The notes below the pieces were generated by a model that was not told the DNA's origin, did no database searches, and saw only the letters and a program-made list of their open reading frames with translations. Source: an uncultured Spartobacteria bacterium (GTDB taxonomy: Bacteria > Verrucomicrobiota > Verrucomicrobiia > Chthoniobacterales > Chthoniobacteraceae). Taken from it: a stretch of 41,230 nt of DNA. This document shows positions 8,145-15,877 of the stretch, one piece after another; position 1 is the stretch's first letter, and each line of letters opens with the position of its first letter. The translations under genes and the position numbers were made by a program. The DNA lies in NCBI GenBank assembly GCA_903933715.1, contig CAIZLD010000029.1, positions 80,696 through 121,925 of the forward strand. The letters run 5' to 3'.

Positions 8145-8531
8145 CTAATAATTGCAGGTCAGCCCGCAAGAACCCCATGGCCAGGGCCGCTCAAAGCTCC
8201 GGCTTTCAATATCGTAACAGCGGTCATCGCTGGGACGCACTTTGACGAACACCATTTTCGTGCGCGAACAGTCGTTGCGGACGACGGTAATCTCGCCCAC
8301 CGGAGGCAAACTTGGGCACGCATCCTCGGTGCGAATCACCGTGATCGTCTGCTTCGTCTTAACCGGCGCACAGCTCGTTCTGGAAACATCATACACCGTG
8401 CGGGTTTCCACCCGTTCCCTCACGGGCGGCGTGCATTGACATCCCGTCAGCGCCACCGCTCCCACCGTTGCGGCCATACCTGCCGCCACCCTCCATTTCC
8501 CCATTTGTTTTTGCATAAAGTTTTTCACCAT
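8145..8531 (-). CDS. Small Cys-rich lipoprotein, unknown function
   Basis: About 128 residues from ATG 8531 (MVKNFMQKQMGKWR...). An alternative ATG at 8516 gives a tighter signal peptide. The N terminus has basic residues, a hydrophobic AAGMAATVGAVA stretch and the lipobox LTGC, so it should be lipidated and membrane-anchored. The mature part carries repeated short V-R-T/C-P units and several cysteines (SRTSCAPVKT, EDACPSLP, RNDCSRTK) and ends WPWGSCGLTCNY. The start overlaps the stop of the next lipoprotein by 7 bases, so the two are probably co-translated. No family is recognised. Confidence 0.7.
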   Translation of the reverse strand: MVKNFMQKQMGKWRVAAGMAATVGAVALTGCQCTPPVRERVETRTVYDVSRTSCAPVKTKQTITVIRTEDACPSLPPVGEITVVRNDCSRTKMVFVKVRPSDDRCYDIESRSFERPWPWGSCGLTCNY

Positions 8532-8710
8532 CCATCCAGACCGATATTGGTCGGCGCGGGGACACATGGAACGTCACACGGTTCGACGACCGTTATGCAT
8601 TCCTCCAGTTTCTCTCGAACTACCACCGGGTGTTTTCCGCACGGCCCACACGGCGTCGCGCATCCCCCGAGCAGCACGGCCAATCCGATTGCGAATCCCA
8701 TTCTCTTCAT
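8525..8710 (-). CDS. Very small Cys-rich lipoprotein
   Basis: 61 residues from ATG 8710, which is preceded by a good ribosome site (GGAGGGAGATGGT), a clearer one than at most genes here. MKRMGFAIGLAVLLGGCATP is a standard lipoprotein signal with lipobox LGGC. The mature 43 residues contain five more cysteines (CGPCGKHP, EECITVVEPCDVPC). It overlaps the following lipoprotein gene, and the two products share a V.VRE.LE/C-rich character. Function unknown. Confidence 0.7.
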   Translation of the reverse strand: MKRMGFAIGLAVLLGGCATPCGPCGKHPVVVREKLEECITVVEPCDVPCVPAPTNIGLDGW

Positions 8711-8797
8711 ACCATCTCCCTCCATCGAACCGTTCGGGGCAATGGGAAAATCTGGCCGTGCGGGAAAAAAATTCCGGGGGAGGCTACGAAGCGACAA

Positions 8798-9565
8798 TTA
8801 TGCTTTGCCGGTCCCCCAGCGCCGATGCAGCAGGCGCTCGATGGGCGAAAACAGCACTTTATCGACCACCAGGCCGATGATCACGATGACCAGCATGACG
8901 CCAATCACCTGGTCCATTGCGTTGAGGTCGCGCCCGTATTGAAGGACTTGCCCCAAGCCGAACCCGGTCAGAATGGGAACGAAAATTTCCGCGGCCATCA
9001 GCGAGCGCCAGGCAAAGGCCCACCCTTGCTTCATCCCGGAAAGGATGAACGGGGCCGAAGCCGGGAGAATCACACGGGTCCAGGTGTAGAACTGCTTGGC
9101 TCCCATCGTCCGCGCCGCCCGCGCAAAGATGGGGGGCACATTGCGAATCCCGTTATCGGTCGAAATGGTGACCGACCAAAGGGAGCCCATGATGACCACA
9201 AACAGCATGGTGGCCTCGGTTTGCCCGAACCACATGATGCCCAGCGGAACCCAGCAGACGCTCGGCAACGTTTGCAGTCCCAAAGCCAGAACGCCCACGG
9301 TGTCTTCGATAAACCGGAACTTGGCCGTAAGCATACCGAGCGGAATCCCCAATATAATCCCGATGCCGTAGCCGGTGAAGAGCCTCCATAGGGTCACCTT
9401 GGAGGCTTGAAAAATCGTGCCATCCATCAAAGAGGCTTTCAGGTATTCTCCAACCGCAAACGGATCGGGAAGGAGAACCCTTGGTTTCCAGCCGGTCAAG
9501 ACGACGAAATGCCAGATCGCGACGAGCGCCACAAAAAAGATGATGGAAGATAAGACGCGTTTCAT
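8798..9565 (-). CDS. ABC transporter permease, SsuC/TauC/NrtB family
   Basis: 255 residues with about six transmembrane segments and the binding-protein-dependent transport signature around ARTMGAKQFYTWTRVILPASAPFI (EAA loop that contacts the ATPase). Family members carry aliphatic sulfonates, taurine, nitrate or pyrimidine precursors. The start ATG overlaps the ATPase stop (ATGA at 9562-9565). It is the last gene of a four-gene operon led by an Rrf2 regulator. That context favours a sulfur source (sulfonate) as substrate, by analogy with CymR-type Rrf2 control; this is inference. Confidence 0.9.
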   Translation of the reverse strand: MKRVLSSIIFFVALVAIWHFVVLTGWKPRVLLPDPFAVGEYLKASLMDGTIFQASKVTLWRLFTGYGIGIILGIPLGMLTAKFRFIEDTVGVLALGLQTLPSVCWVPLGIMWFGQTEATMLFVVIMGSLWSVTISTDNGIRNVPPIFARAARTMGAKQFYTWTRVILPASAPFILSGMKQGWAFAWRSLMAAEIFVPILTGFGLGQVLQYGRDLNAMDQVIGVMLVIVIIGLVVDKVLFSPIERLLHRRWGTGKA

Positions 9566-10374
9566 TCGGCCATTTCTGTTCCCGGAGAATTTTCATAACC
9601 TTTGAGCGCCCGGGTGATGCGGCTTGCGTATTTTGCCAATTCCACGGAGTTGATGTCCCGCGGATGCGGCAGATCGATCCGAAATTCTTCCCGGACGCGG
9701 CCCGGATGCGGCGAGAACAAGACGACCCGGTTCCCAAGGCAAGCCGCCTCACGGACGTTATGGGTGACAAAGACGATGGTCTTTTTGCGCTCGGCCCAGA
9801 TCCGTTGAATATCTCCGTAGAGTTGCTCGCGAGTTAGGGCATCGAGCGCGGCGAACGGTTCGTCCATCAAGAGAACGCGCGGATTGGGCGCGAGGCATCG
9901 CGCCAGGGCCGCCCGTTGTTTCATGCCGCCCGAAAGTTCGTGGATGTTGGCATGGGCAAATTCTTCCAGGCCCACCAATCGGAGATAAAATTGGGCCACT
10001 TCCCGCCGCTCTTTGTTGTTGAGATTGGGCTTGAGTTTTAATCCAAAGAGGACGTTTTTGAGCACGTCGAGCCAGGGAAAAAGCGCTGGTTCCTGAAACA
10101 TCACCATCCGCTCGCGGCCCGGCCCGGTTACCGGTTTGCCATCCATCAAGGTCTCGCCTGAATCCGGTTTTTCGAGCCCGGCAATAATGTTCAGCAGGGT
10201 CGATTTGCCGCATCCGCTCGGTCCAACCAGGCAGATGAAATCCCCCTCATTGATTTTCAAAGAGATTTGATCAAGCGCCTGCAAAGTCCCGCTGCGGGTT
10301 GCGAAACTCTTGCTCACCCGGTCAATGCGCAGCTTGGCCGGGGGGACAAAATAGAGCTCTTCTTTGATGGGCAT
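9562..10374 (-). CDS. ABC transporter ATP-binding protein, SsuB/TauB/NrtD family
   Basis: 270 residues. Walker A GPSGCGKST at 51-59, Q-loop FQEPALFPWLDV, signature LSGGMKQRAALARCLA, Walker B VLLMDEPFAALD and switch His in FVTHNVREA. The QEPALFPW wording and the DEPFAALD form are typical of the nitrate/sulfonate/taurine subgroup. It energises the permease encoded immediately downstream and starts 12 bases after the binding-protein gene. Confidence 0.93.
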   Translation of the reverse strand: MPIKEELYFVPPAKLRIDRVSKSFATRSGTLQALDQISLKINEGDFICLVGPSGCGKSTLLNIIAGLEKPDSGETLMDGKPVTGPGRERMVMFQEPALFPWLDVLKNVLFGLKLKPNLNNKERREVAQFYLRLVGLEEFAHANIHELSGGMKQRAALARCLAPNPRVLLMDEPFAALDALTREQLYGDIQRIWAERKKTIVFVTHNVREAACLGNRVVLFSPHPGRVREEFRIDLPHPRDINSVELAKYASRITRALKGYENSPGTEMAE

Positions 10375-10386
10375 GAGGCGTTTGGC

Positions 10387-11340
10387 TCAAGGATTCACAA
10401 TCAGCGATTCCAGCGGCGGCACTTGTTTGAGAAATCCCGCTTTTTGAGCATTGGCGACAAAACTTTGCAAAGCTCCCAGCGAGATGGCATCGGTCAGGTC
10501 GATCCGCTTCCAGGCGGCAGCGACCAGGTCCGGCGAGATTTTGGTTCGCGTCTCAGCGGTCAATTCTTCCACCACCATTTGCTGTGATTCCGCGGGATGA
10601 TCCTTGATCCACCGGGTTAATTCCCGGTGGGCCGCCGTGATTTTGCGGAGCAGTTCCGGCTGCTCTTTCTGGAATTTCACACTGGAGACCAGCACCGTCG
10701 TGACGGAATCTTTTTCCTCCAGGAAAACCACCCCGCCCGCTTCCCGTTCCAAACGCGACACCCACGGCTCCACCGTCCAGACCGCATCGAGCTTTTTCAT
10801 AATGAAGAGGGAAAGTTGGTCCGGGTTGGGCGTCGGCAATACTTTCGCATCTCCTCCCCATTGCGTGATTTTGAGCCCTTGGGCGCTTAACCAGGCGCGG
10901 CACGCGACATCCTGAGTGTTCCCGAGTTGCGGGGTGGCGATCCGTTTGCCCCGGAAATCAGCCCCGGTCTTGATCCCGGAATCGGGCTGAATCACAAGCG
11001 CCGCTCCGCCGTTGGCCGCCCCCGAGACGATCCGCACTTCGGTCCCGTTGGATTTGGTGTAGGCATTGATCGCCGGGCTCGGGCCCACGTAGGTCACGTC
11101 GATGCTGTTGGCGAAGATTCCCTCCATCGCGCTCGGTCCGGCGTTGTAAATGTACCATTCGATTTTGATGCCGGGCCCCAGGCGCTCCTCGAACCAGCCT
11201 TTGCCTTGCCGGGATAGATGATGGGCCACCAACGCCTGAATATGGGTGACGTTGGGGAAATGGCCAAACCGGACGACGCTCCCGGCGTGCATCGGGGAGT
11301 TCCAGGAGAAAAACAGAATAGCCAGCAGCAGAAATCTCAT
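10387..11340 (-). CDS. ABC transporter substrate-binding protein, SsuA/NrtA-like
   Basis: 317 residues with a cleavable signal peptide (MRFLLLAILFFSWNSPMHA, cut near residue 19). The mature protein begins VVRFGHFPNVTHIQAL and has the two-lobed NMT1/SsuA features: WYIYNAGPSAMEGIFANSI, DVTYVGPSPAINAY, GKRIATPQLGNTQDVA and AVWTVEPWVSRLE. It captures the periplasmic substrate for the transporter. The ATG overlaps the Rrf2 stop (ATGA at 11337-11340), so the regulator and binding protein are translationally coupled. The substrate (sulfonate versus nitrate or similar) cannot be read from sequence alone. Confidence 0.9.
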   Translation of the reverse strand: MRFLLLAILFFSWNSPMHAGSVVRFGHFPNVTHIQALVAHHLSRQGKGWFEERLGPGIKIEWYIYNAGPSAMEGIFANSIDVTYVGPSPAINAYTKSNGTEVRIVSGAANGGAALVIQPDSGIKTGADFRGKRIATPQLGNTQDVACRAWLSAQGLKITQWGGDAKVLPTPNPDQLSLFIMKKLDAVWTVEPWVSRLEREAGGVVFLEEKDSVTTVLVSSVKFQKEQPELLRKITAAHRELTRWIKDHPAESQQMVVEELTAETRTKISPDLVAAAWKRIDLTDAISLGALQSFVANAQKAGFLKQVPPLESLIVNP

Positions 11341-11948
11341 AGGTTTGTTTTGCTACGCTTTTGCTTTGGGTTTAGGACGGCGCGTTTTTTCGCGATTGAG
11401 CCTGTTTTTTTCCGCGGTGGCCGCACGGTTTTCTCTTTTGGAGCCGGGCGGCGCGGTTTTTTGTGCGGACGGCGGCTGACCATCTCGACGATTGGAATTT
11501 TCACCCGGTTTCGGCGGACTTTTCGCAAAGTGGACCTGACGGTGTCCGCCAAAGTTGTGTGATCCAAAATGCCCGTGACAGCCCGGTGGACTTCCGCCAT
11601 CACGGCTCGCAACCCGCAGCAGCTTTCGTCCTCGCAGGTACAGCGCTCATACTCTGTGCGGCTGACGCATTGGATCGGCGCGAGAGAACCGTCCAAAAGC
11701 CGGATCACCTCGCCGAGTGTGATCTCGGATGCCGCCACGGCCAAAAAATAGCCACCTTGTTTTCCGCGTTTGCTCTCAACAAAGCCCGCTCCCTTGAGCT
11801 GAACGAAAATCTGTTCCAGAAATTTGATGGGCAGGTTTTCCTTCGCGGCGAGATCCCCCAAACGCAGCAAGGCGCGTCCTGATGCCTGGGCGATTCCCAT
11901 ATCGATCAGAGCCCGCAGAGCGTATTGGCATCGTTTGGAAACCTTCAT
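11337..11948 (-). CDS. Rrf2-family transcriptional regulator with basic C-terminal tail
   Basis: 203 residues. N-terminal winged helix MKVSKRCQYALRALIDMG, recognition region PIKFLEQIFVQLKGAGFVES and the KRGKQGGYFLA wing. A Cys-rich segment follows (CVSRTEYERCTC, then CC seven residues after the first CTC cysteine), where Fe-S-binding Rrf2 proteins such as IscR hold their cluster. The last ~55 residues are an unusual Arg/Lys/Pro-rich tail (RRPHKKPRRPAPKEK, RPPRKKTGSIAKKRA), beyond the usual ~150-residue Rrf2 length. It leads the ABC operon and most likely controls it; CymR-type sulfur control is the best parallel, IscR/NsrR-type sensing an alternative. Confidence 0.9.
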   Translation of the reverse strand: MKVSKRCQYALRALIDMGIAQASGRALLRLGDLAAKENLPIKFLEQIFVQLKGAGFVESKRGKQGGYFLAVAASEITLGEVIRLLDGSLAPIQCVSRTEYERCTCEDESCCGLRAVMAEVHRAVTGILDHTTLADTVRSTLRKVRRNRVKIPIVEMVSRRPHKKPRRPAPKEKTVRPPRKKTGSIAKKRAVLNPKQKRSKTNL

Positions 11949-11966
11949 GTCGACCTCGCAAGTAGG

Positions 11967-11995
11967 GTTATCTCACGAGTCGGCGTCCAAATCAA
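11967..11995 (-). promoter_or_regulatory. Possible sigma70 promoter of the Rrf2-ABC operon
   Basis: Minus-strand TTGATT (11995-11990), 17-base spacer, GATAAC (11972-11967), about 18 bases before the Rrf2 ATG. It overlaps the stop codon of the upstream lipoprotein gene. Each hexamer matches consensus at four of six positions, so this is only a candidate. Confidence 0.35.
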
Positions 11996-12801
11996 TTCCG
12001 GAGTTGGACTTCCAATCCGTAAAGTTTCCAGAACGGAAATTCGTGAATAAACCGCAGCCGGAACGTGGTCGCGTAAGGTTTGGTATCGTAATGACCAAGG
12101 AGCACAAGCAACCCTTCGGAATTAATTTCCGGCGGCTTATCAAATATTGGTTTGGACGATTTAATATCAATCGTCACCTTCGCATCAATGAACGGCTGGA
12201 AGGCGCTTTTGAGCTGCTTTTCGGTGAGCTGGTTTTGCCAGGCCTGTGAAACATTGGTATAAAATTCATGGAAGTTCTGCGTATGGATGGCGTTGCCAAA
12301 AAGCGTCAACGAACGCTCGACCATTTCTTGAAGTCTCTCTTCGTTGGGCACTTCTTGATTTACCGAACGAATAAAAGCGTCTCCCTTTCCCATTAGGGAA
12401 AAACGGTCCTCCTCTTTTTTTCCGCTCTCGTTTGGCGTGAGCAGGGAAAAAACCCGCCAGGCACCCCGCTCCTCAATAAAAGTGACGGAAACGGCGATTC
12501 CCGTTCCGCTGGCAGTCATCACCTCACCGGTTAATTTGACGTCATTATCTTTGATCTCCTCCTTGGTCCAATTGCAGGCAACAGTTCCCGTCGCCAACCC
12601 GAGTTCCTTGGCAATCGCCTGGAAATTTTTGAAGCTCGACCGGGCCCGGAATGAAAACGCGGTGCTCTCGTAGGCTTCATCCAAACGGTTCTCGCCGATT
12701 TCCAGAAAAAACTCATCGGCCGCCTGACGCACCGACGGAAGGCGCCGTGAACCGCAAGCAGCCATCCAGAGGCAGAGGAACAGCGCGAGAACGATTTTCA
12801 T
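11992..12801 (-). CDS. Lipoprotein of unknown function, two NTF2-like-looking halves
   Basis: 269 residues. Start at ATG 12801, which overlaps the nadA stop (TAATG) and has GGAG eight bases upstream; a 5' start at 12813 lies inside nadA and lacks this. MKIVLALFLCLWMAACGS is a lipoprotein signal with lipobox MAAC. Two similar halves are suggested: SVRQAADEFFLEIGENRLDEAY...RARSSFKNF and MVERSLTLFGNAIHTQNFHEFY...NQLTEKQLKSAF. Both follow the pattern 'helix, short excursion, Y..S...W...', resembling bacterial lipoproteins that predict substrate- or partner-binding cone folds. No specific function is recognised. Co-transcription with nadA is likely. Confidence 0.75.
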   Translation of the reverse strand: MKIVLALFLCLWMAACGSRRLPSVRQAADEFFLEIGENRLDEAYESTAFSFRARSSFKNFQAIAKELGLATGTVACNWTKEEIKDNDVKLTGEVMTASGTGIAVSVTFIEERGAWRVFSLLTPNESGKKEEDRFSLMGKGDAFIRSVNQEVPNEERLQEMVERSLTLFGNAIHTQNFHEFYTNVSQAWQNQLTEKQLKSAFQPFIDAKVTIDIKSSKPIFDKPPEINSEGLLVLLGHYDTKPYATTFRLRFIHEFPFWKLYGLEVQLRN

Positions 12802-13748
12802 TATTTGCTCCATTCCATCATCCGGCGCAATGGCAGTTCGGCCCGGGCGCGCACCGGTTCAGGAAGGATGATTTCAGGTTGTAAGGTCGAAAGGCAATGG
12901 TGAAGCTTCTCCAGCGTATTGAGCTTCATAAAACGGCACTCGGCACAGGCGCACGCGGGGGTGGGCCCGGCGATAAACGTTTTGCCGGGAATCTCGCGCC
13001 GCAACCGGTGGAGCATCCCTTCCTCGGTGACGATGATGAAACTGCTGGCCGGATGATCGCGGCAGAAGCCGATCATTTTTTCGGTGGAACAAACTTCGTC
13101 AGCGAGTAAGCGCACGGCTTTGCGGCATTCGGGGTGCGCAATCACGGGGGCTCCGGGATATTGCTCGCGGATTTTGTCGATAGCAGCGGCGGTAAACTCC
13201 ACGTGAACGTAACAGCTCCCTTTCCAGAGGGTCATGGGGCGTCCGGTTTGTTCCATGACCCAGGAACCGAGGTTCTCATCCGGGACAAAGAGCAAATTGC
13301 GGTCGGCCGGGGCGTTGTCGACGATTTTGACGGCATTGCCGCTGGTGCAGATGACATCGGAGAGGGCTTTTACGGCCGCGCTGCAATTGATGTAGGCGAT
13401 AACGTAATAATTCTTGTCGGCGTGAGCCTTCAAATACGCTTCCAACTGTTCGGCGGGACACGACTCCGCCAGCGAGCAACCGGCTTCCACGTCAGGCAAA
13501 ATGACCGTTTTGGAAGGATTCACGATTTTGGCGGTCTCGGCCATGAAATGCACGCCACAGAACACAATGACATCGGCGTTGGTTGCGGCGGCCTGGTAGC
13601 TCAGCCCCAGCGAATCTCCCACGAAGTCGGCGATTTCCTGGATTTCCTTGATCTGGTAATTGTGGGCAAGAATCACCGCATTACGCTGGCGTTTAAGGGC
13701 CAGGATATCTTGCACAAGATCGACTCCTTTGGCGGGCGGGATGGGCAT
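12801..13748 (-). CDS. nadA: Quinolinate synthase A
   Basis: 315 residues. It condenses iminoaspartate with dihydroxyacetone phosphate to quinolinate in NAD synthesis, using a [4Fe-4S] cluster. Family motifs: ILAHNYQIKEIQEIADFVGDS, GVHFMAETAKI, DVEAGCSLAESCP (first cluster Cys), VIAHPECRKAV (second) and CACAECRFMKLNTLEKL (third). nadB and nadC are not next to it. Its stop overlaps the start of the downstream lipoprotein. Confidence 0.97.
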   Translation of the reverse strand: MPIPPAKGVDLVQDILALKRQRNAVILAHNYQIKEIQEIADFVGDSLGLSYQAAATNADVIVFCGVHFMAETAKIVNPSKTVILPDVEAGCSLAESCPAEQLEAYLKAHADKNYYVIAYINCSAAVKALSDVICTSGNAVKIVDNAPADRNLLFVPDENLGSWVMEQTGRPMTLWKGSCYVHVEFTAAAIDKIREQYPGAPVIAHPECRKAVRLLADEVCSTEKMIGFCRDHPASSFIIVTEEGMLHRLRREIPGKTFIAGPTPACACAECRFMKLNTLEKLHHCLSTLQPEIILPEPVRARAELPLRRMMEWSK

Positions 13749-13789
13749 ATTGTTAATCTAAAGGAAACTGAAGCATTGCCCAACGGTTT

Positions 13790-14479
13790 TCAAGCGCGGT
13801 TTCGCCATTCCCGGGCGGTCAATCCGCGCACCAGGAACGCCATCTCCCCCTTGGGCGGATGCGCGGTGTAATGGGCGAGCAGTTCCGTACTCGTTCCGAT
13901 CCGGTATTCCTCAAAAGTCTTGGTCAACTCCCGTGCGACGCAAACCGGACGTTCTCCCAACGCGGCAACGGCGGCTTCGAGCGTTTTGAGGAGCCGGTGC
14001 GGGCTTTCGTAAAAAACGCTCGTTTCCTGGCGTTGGGCGGCAGCTTCGAGTTCCCGTTGGCGGCCGCCGCTTTTGGGCGGCAGGAATCCCCCGTAATAAA
14101 AGGCATCGGCGGGAAAGCCGGACCCGATGATTGCGGTAATCAAGGCGCTCGGCCCCGGCAGGACGGTGTAAGGCAGCGCCGCGTCAATACAAGCCGAGAG
14201 GAGGCGCGCTCCGGGGTCGGAGATTCCGGGCATCCCGGCATCGGAGATGATGGCGACGTTTTCCCCTCGCTTGAGCCGTTCCATGAGCTCCTGGGTGCGC
14301 CGCGCCTCGTTGTGCTCGTGGTAGGAGACGAGCGGCTTTTCGATCCCAAAATGCCGCAGCAAATGGCCGGAATGGCGGGTGTCCTCGGCGCCGATCACGT
14401 CGGCACTTTTGAGCACCTCCAATGCGCGCAACGTCATATCGCCCAGATTGCCGATGGGAGTTGGAACCAGAAACAGCAT
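13790..14479 (-). CDS. rsmI: 16S rRNA 2'-O-ribose C1402 methyltransferase
   Basis: 229 residues from ATG 14479, which gives the usual opening MLFLVPTPIGNLGDMTLRAL; an upstream in-frame GTG at 14506 would add nine unrelated residues. SAM-binding tetrapyrrole-methylase fold motifs: IGAEDTRHSGHLLRHF, SYHEHNE, VAIISDAGMPGISDPG, VLPGPSALITAIIGSG and FYESPHRLLKTLE. It methylates C1402 in the ribosomal decoding centre. The order rsmI-nadA-lipoprotein on the minus strand could be one transcript, with a 41-base gap to nadA. Confidence 0.96.
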   Translation of the reverse strand: MLFLVPTPIGNLGDMTLRALEVLKSADVIGAEDTRHSGHLLRHFGIEKPLVSYHEHNEARRTQELMERLKRGENVAIISDAGMPGISDPGARLLSACIDAALPYTVLPGPSALITAIIGSGFPADAFYYGGFLPPKSGGRQRELEAAAQRQETSVFYESPHRLLKTLEAAVAALGERPVCVARELTKTFEEYRIGTSTELLAHYTAHPPKGEMAFLVRGLTAREWRNRA

Positions 14480-14616
14480 GGAGCGAAGCCTAGGGGGAAT
14501 TTTCACGGGAAGAAAGATTTTCTGAAGGTGGAGCGCGATTACGCCCTCCCAAATTGCCGATTGAGCAAACTTGCTTTGATTGCCCAGCTCCCCTAGGTTT
14601 TTGCCTCATCAATCCC

Positions 14617-15528
14617 ATGAGCCGTTCCACTCTCACCCGCTACGCCTGGCTTTCAATTGCGACCGCCGTGGCGACCATGGCCCTAAAGGCGGGGGCTTAT
14701 TGGCTGACCGGATCGGTCGGTCTCCTCTCCGATGCCGTCGAATCGGTCGTGAACCTTGTCGGCGGTATCATGGCATTGGCGATGTTGACGGTCGCGGCGA
14801 TTCCCGCCGACGAAAATCATCCCCACGGCCACAGCAAGGCGGAATATTTTTCGAGCGTGGTCGAGGGGACACTCATTCTTTTTGCAGCCCTCAGCATCGG
14901 ATTTGCGTCGATAGAGCGGTTGATCACCCCCAAACCGCTGGAGCAAATTGGCCTCGGCTTGGGGATCTCGGTATTGGCTTCGGCGATCAATCTGGCGGTA
15001 TCGATCCTCTTGATGCGGGTAGGCAAACGCCACAATTCGATCACCCTGGAAGCCAATGCTCAACATTTGCTGACCGATGTCTGGACTTCCGTGGGGGTGA
15101 TCGGCGGCGTGGGAGCCGTGGCCTTCACCGGTTGGCAACGGCTGGACCCGATCGTGGCTATTTTGGTGGCGGCGAATATCGTCTGGGCTGGCTTGAGCAT
15201 CGTGAGGCGGTCAATCTCCGGGCTGATGGATGCGGCGCTCGACCCGGCGGATCTGGCCGCGGTAAAAACCGTTCTTGAAGCCCATGAAGCCGAAGGGATT
15301 CAGTTCCACGCCTTGCGCAGCCGGCAGGCCGGGGCTCGCAAATTCATTACAGTGCATGTCCTGGCGCCGGGAGACTGGACGATTCAACGCGGGCACCAGC
15401 TTTTGGATCGGATCGAAAGCGAAATCCGTTCGGCGGTTCCCGATGCGGTGGTCACGACCCATCTCGAACCGCTCGAAGACGCCGCCTCGTGGGAGGACGA
15501 GCCGCTCGAACGGCCGCCTTGTGCATAG
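14617..15528 (+). CDS. Cation diffusion facilitator (CDF) metal exporter
   Basis: 303 residues from ATG 14617 (MSRSTLTRYAWLSIATAV). Six-helix CDF layout with metal-site motifs GSVGLLSDAVESVVNLVGG in TM2 and NAQHLLTDVWTSVGVI in TM5, and the loop ENHPHGHSKAEYFSSVVEG. A C-terminal ferredoxin-like cytoplasmic domain carries ITVHVLAPGDWTIQRGH and VTTHLEPLED. Members export Zn, Fe, Co or Mn against protons; the D-x3-E site in TM2 does not settle which. It is divergent from rsmI. Confidence 0.93.
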   Translation: MSRSTLTRYAWLSIATAVATMALKAGAYWLTGSVGLLSDAVESVVNLVGGIMALAMLTVAAIPADENHPHGHSKAEYFSSVVEGTLILFAALSIGFASIERLITPKPLEQIGLGLGISVLASAINLAVSILLMRVGKRHNSITLEANAQHLLTDVWTSVGVIGGVGAVAFTGWQRLDPIVAILVAANIVWAGLSIVRRSISGLMDAALDPADLAAVKTVLEAHEAEGIQFHALRSRQAGARKFITVHVLAPGDWTIQRGHQLLDRIESEIRSAVPDAVVTTHLEPLEDAASWEDEPLERPPCA

Positions 15529-15580
15529 ATCCGCTTTGCCGGTGCGCTCAAGCCGGAGCTCGCAGTCGTTTTCTTTTTGT

Positions 15581-15859
15581 ATGAGCACTCTTTTACAATC
15601 AGATAAACTCACTGACAAAATGGAGGAAGTCTCCGAAAAGGCGGCGAAGTTCTCCCCGTCCAGGGATGCCCTGTACACCGCATCAGATGTCGCCGTGGGG
15701 TTGGGTTTTGCTTCCATTGCGGCCTCCATCGTCACCTGGTTCCTCAATAAACCCAAAGACCCTGCGCATTCCGAGAGGTTTGGCATATTTATTGGCCTTT
15801 GGGTCCCGAGCTTCTTTATTTTGGCCAACTACCTGGCGCATCGGGCAGATTCCAAATAG
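15581..15859 (+). CDS. Small two-helix membrane protein
   Basis: 92 residues from ATG 15581. A charged N terminus (MSTLLQSDKLTDKMEEVSEK) is followed by two hydrophobic segments (VAVGLGFASIAASIVTWFL and FGIFIGLWVPSFFILANYL) and a short tail. It lies 52 bases after the CDF gene on the same strand and converges on sbcC. The coding frame is hydrophobic-periodic and intact; function is unknown. Confidence 0.65.
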   Translation: MSTLLQSDKLTDKMEEVSEKAAKFSPSRDALYTASDVAVGLGFASIAASIVTWFLNKPKDPAHSERFGIFIGLWVPSFFILANYLAHRADSK

Positions 15860-15877
15860 GCGCCCCTTTGCATCGGA

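Noticed and set aside
14489-14598. CCTAGGGG / CCCCTAGG inverted pair in the rsmI-CDF intergenic region
   Set aside because: Eight-base arms about 95 bases apart can occur by chance and do not coincide with promoter boxes.
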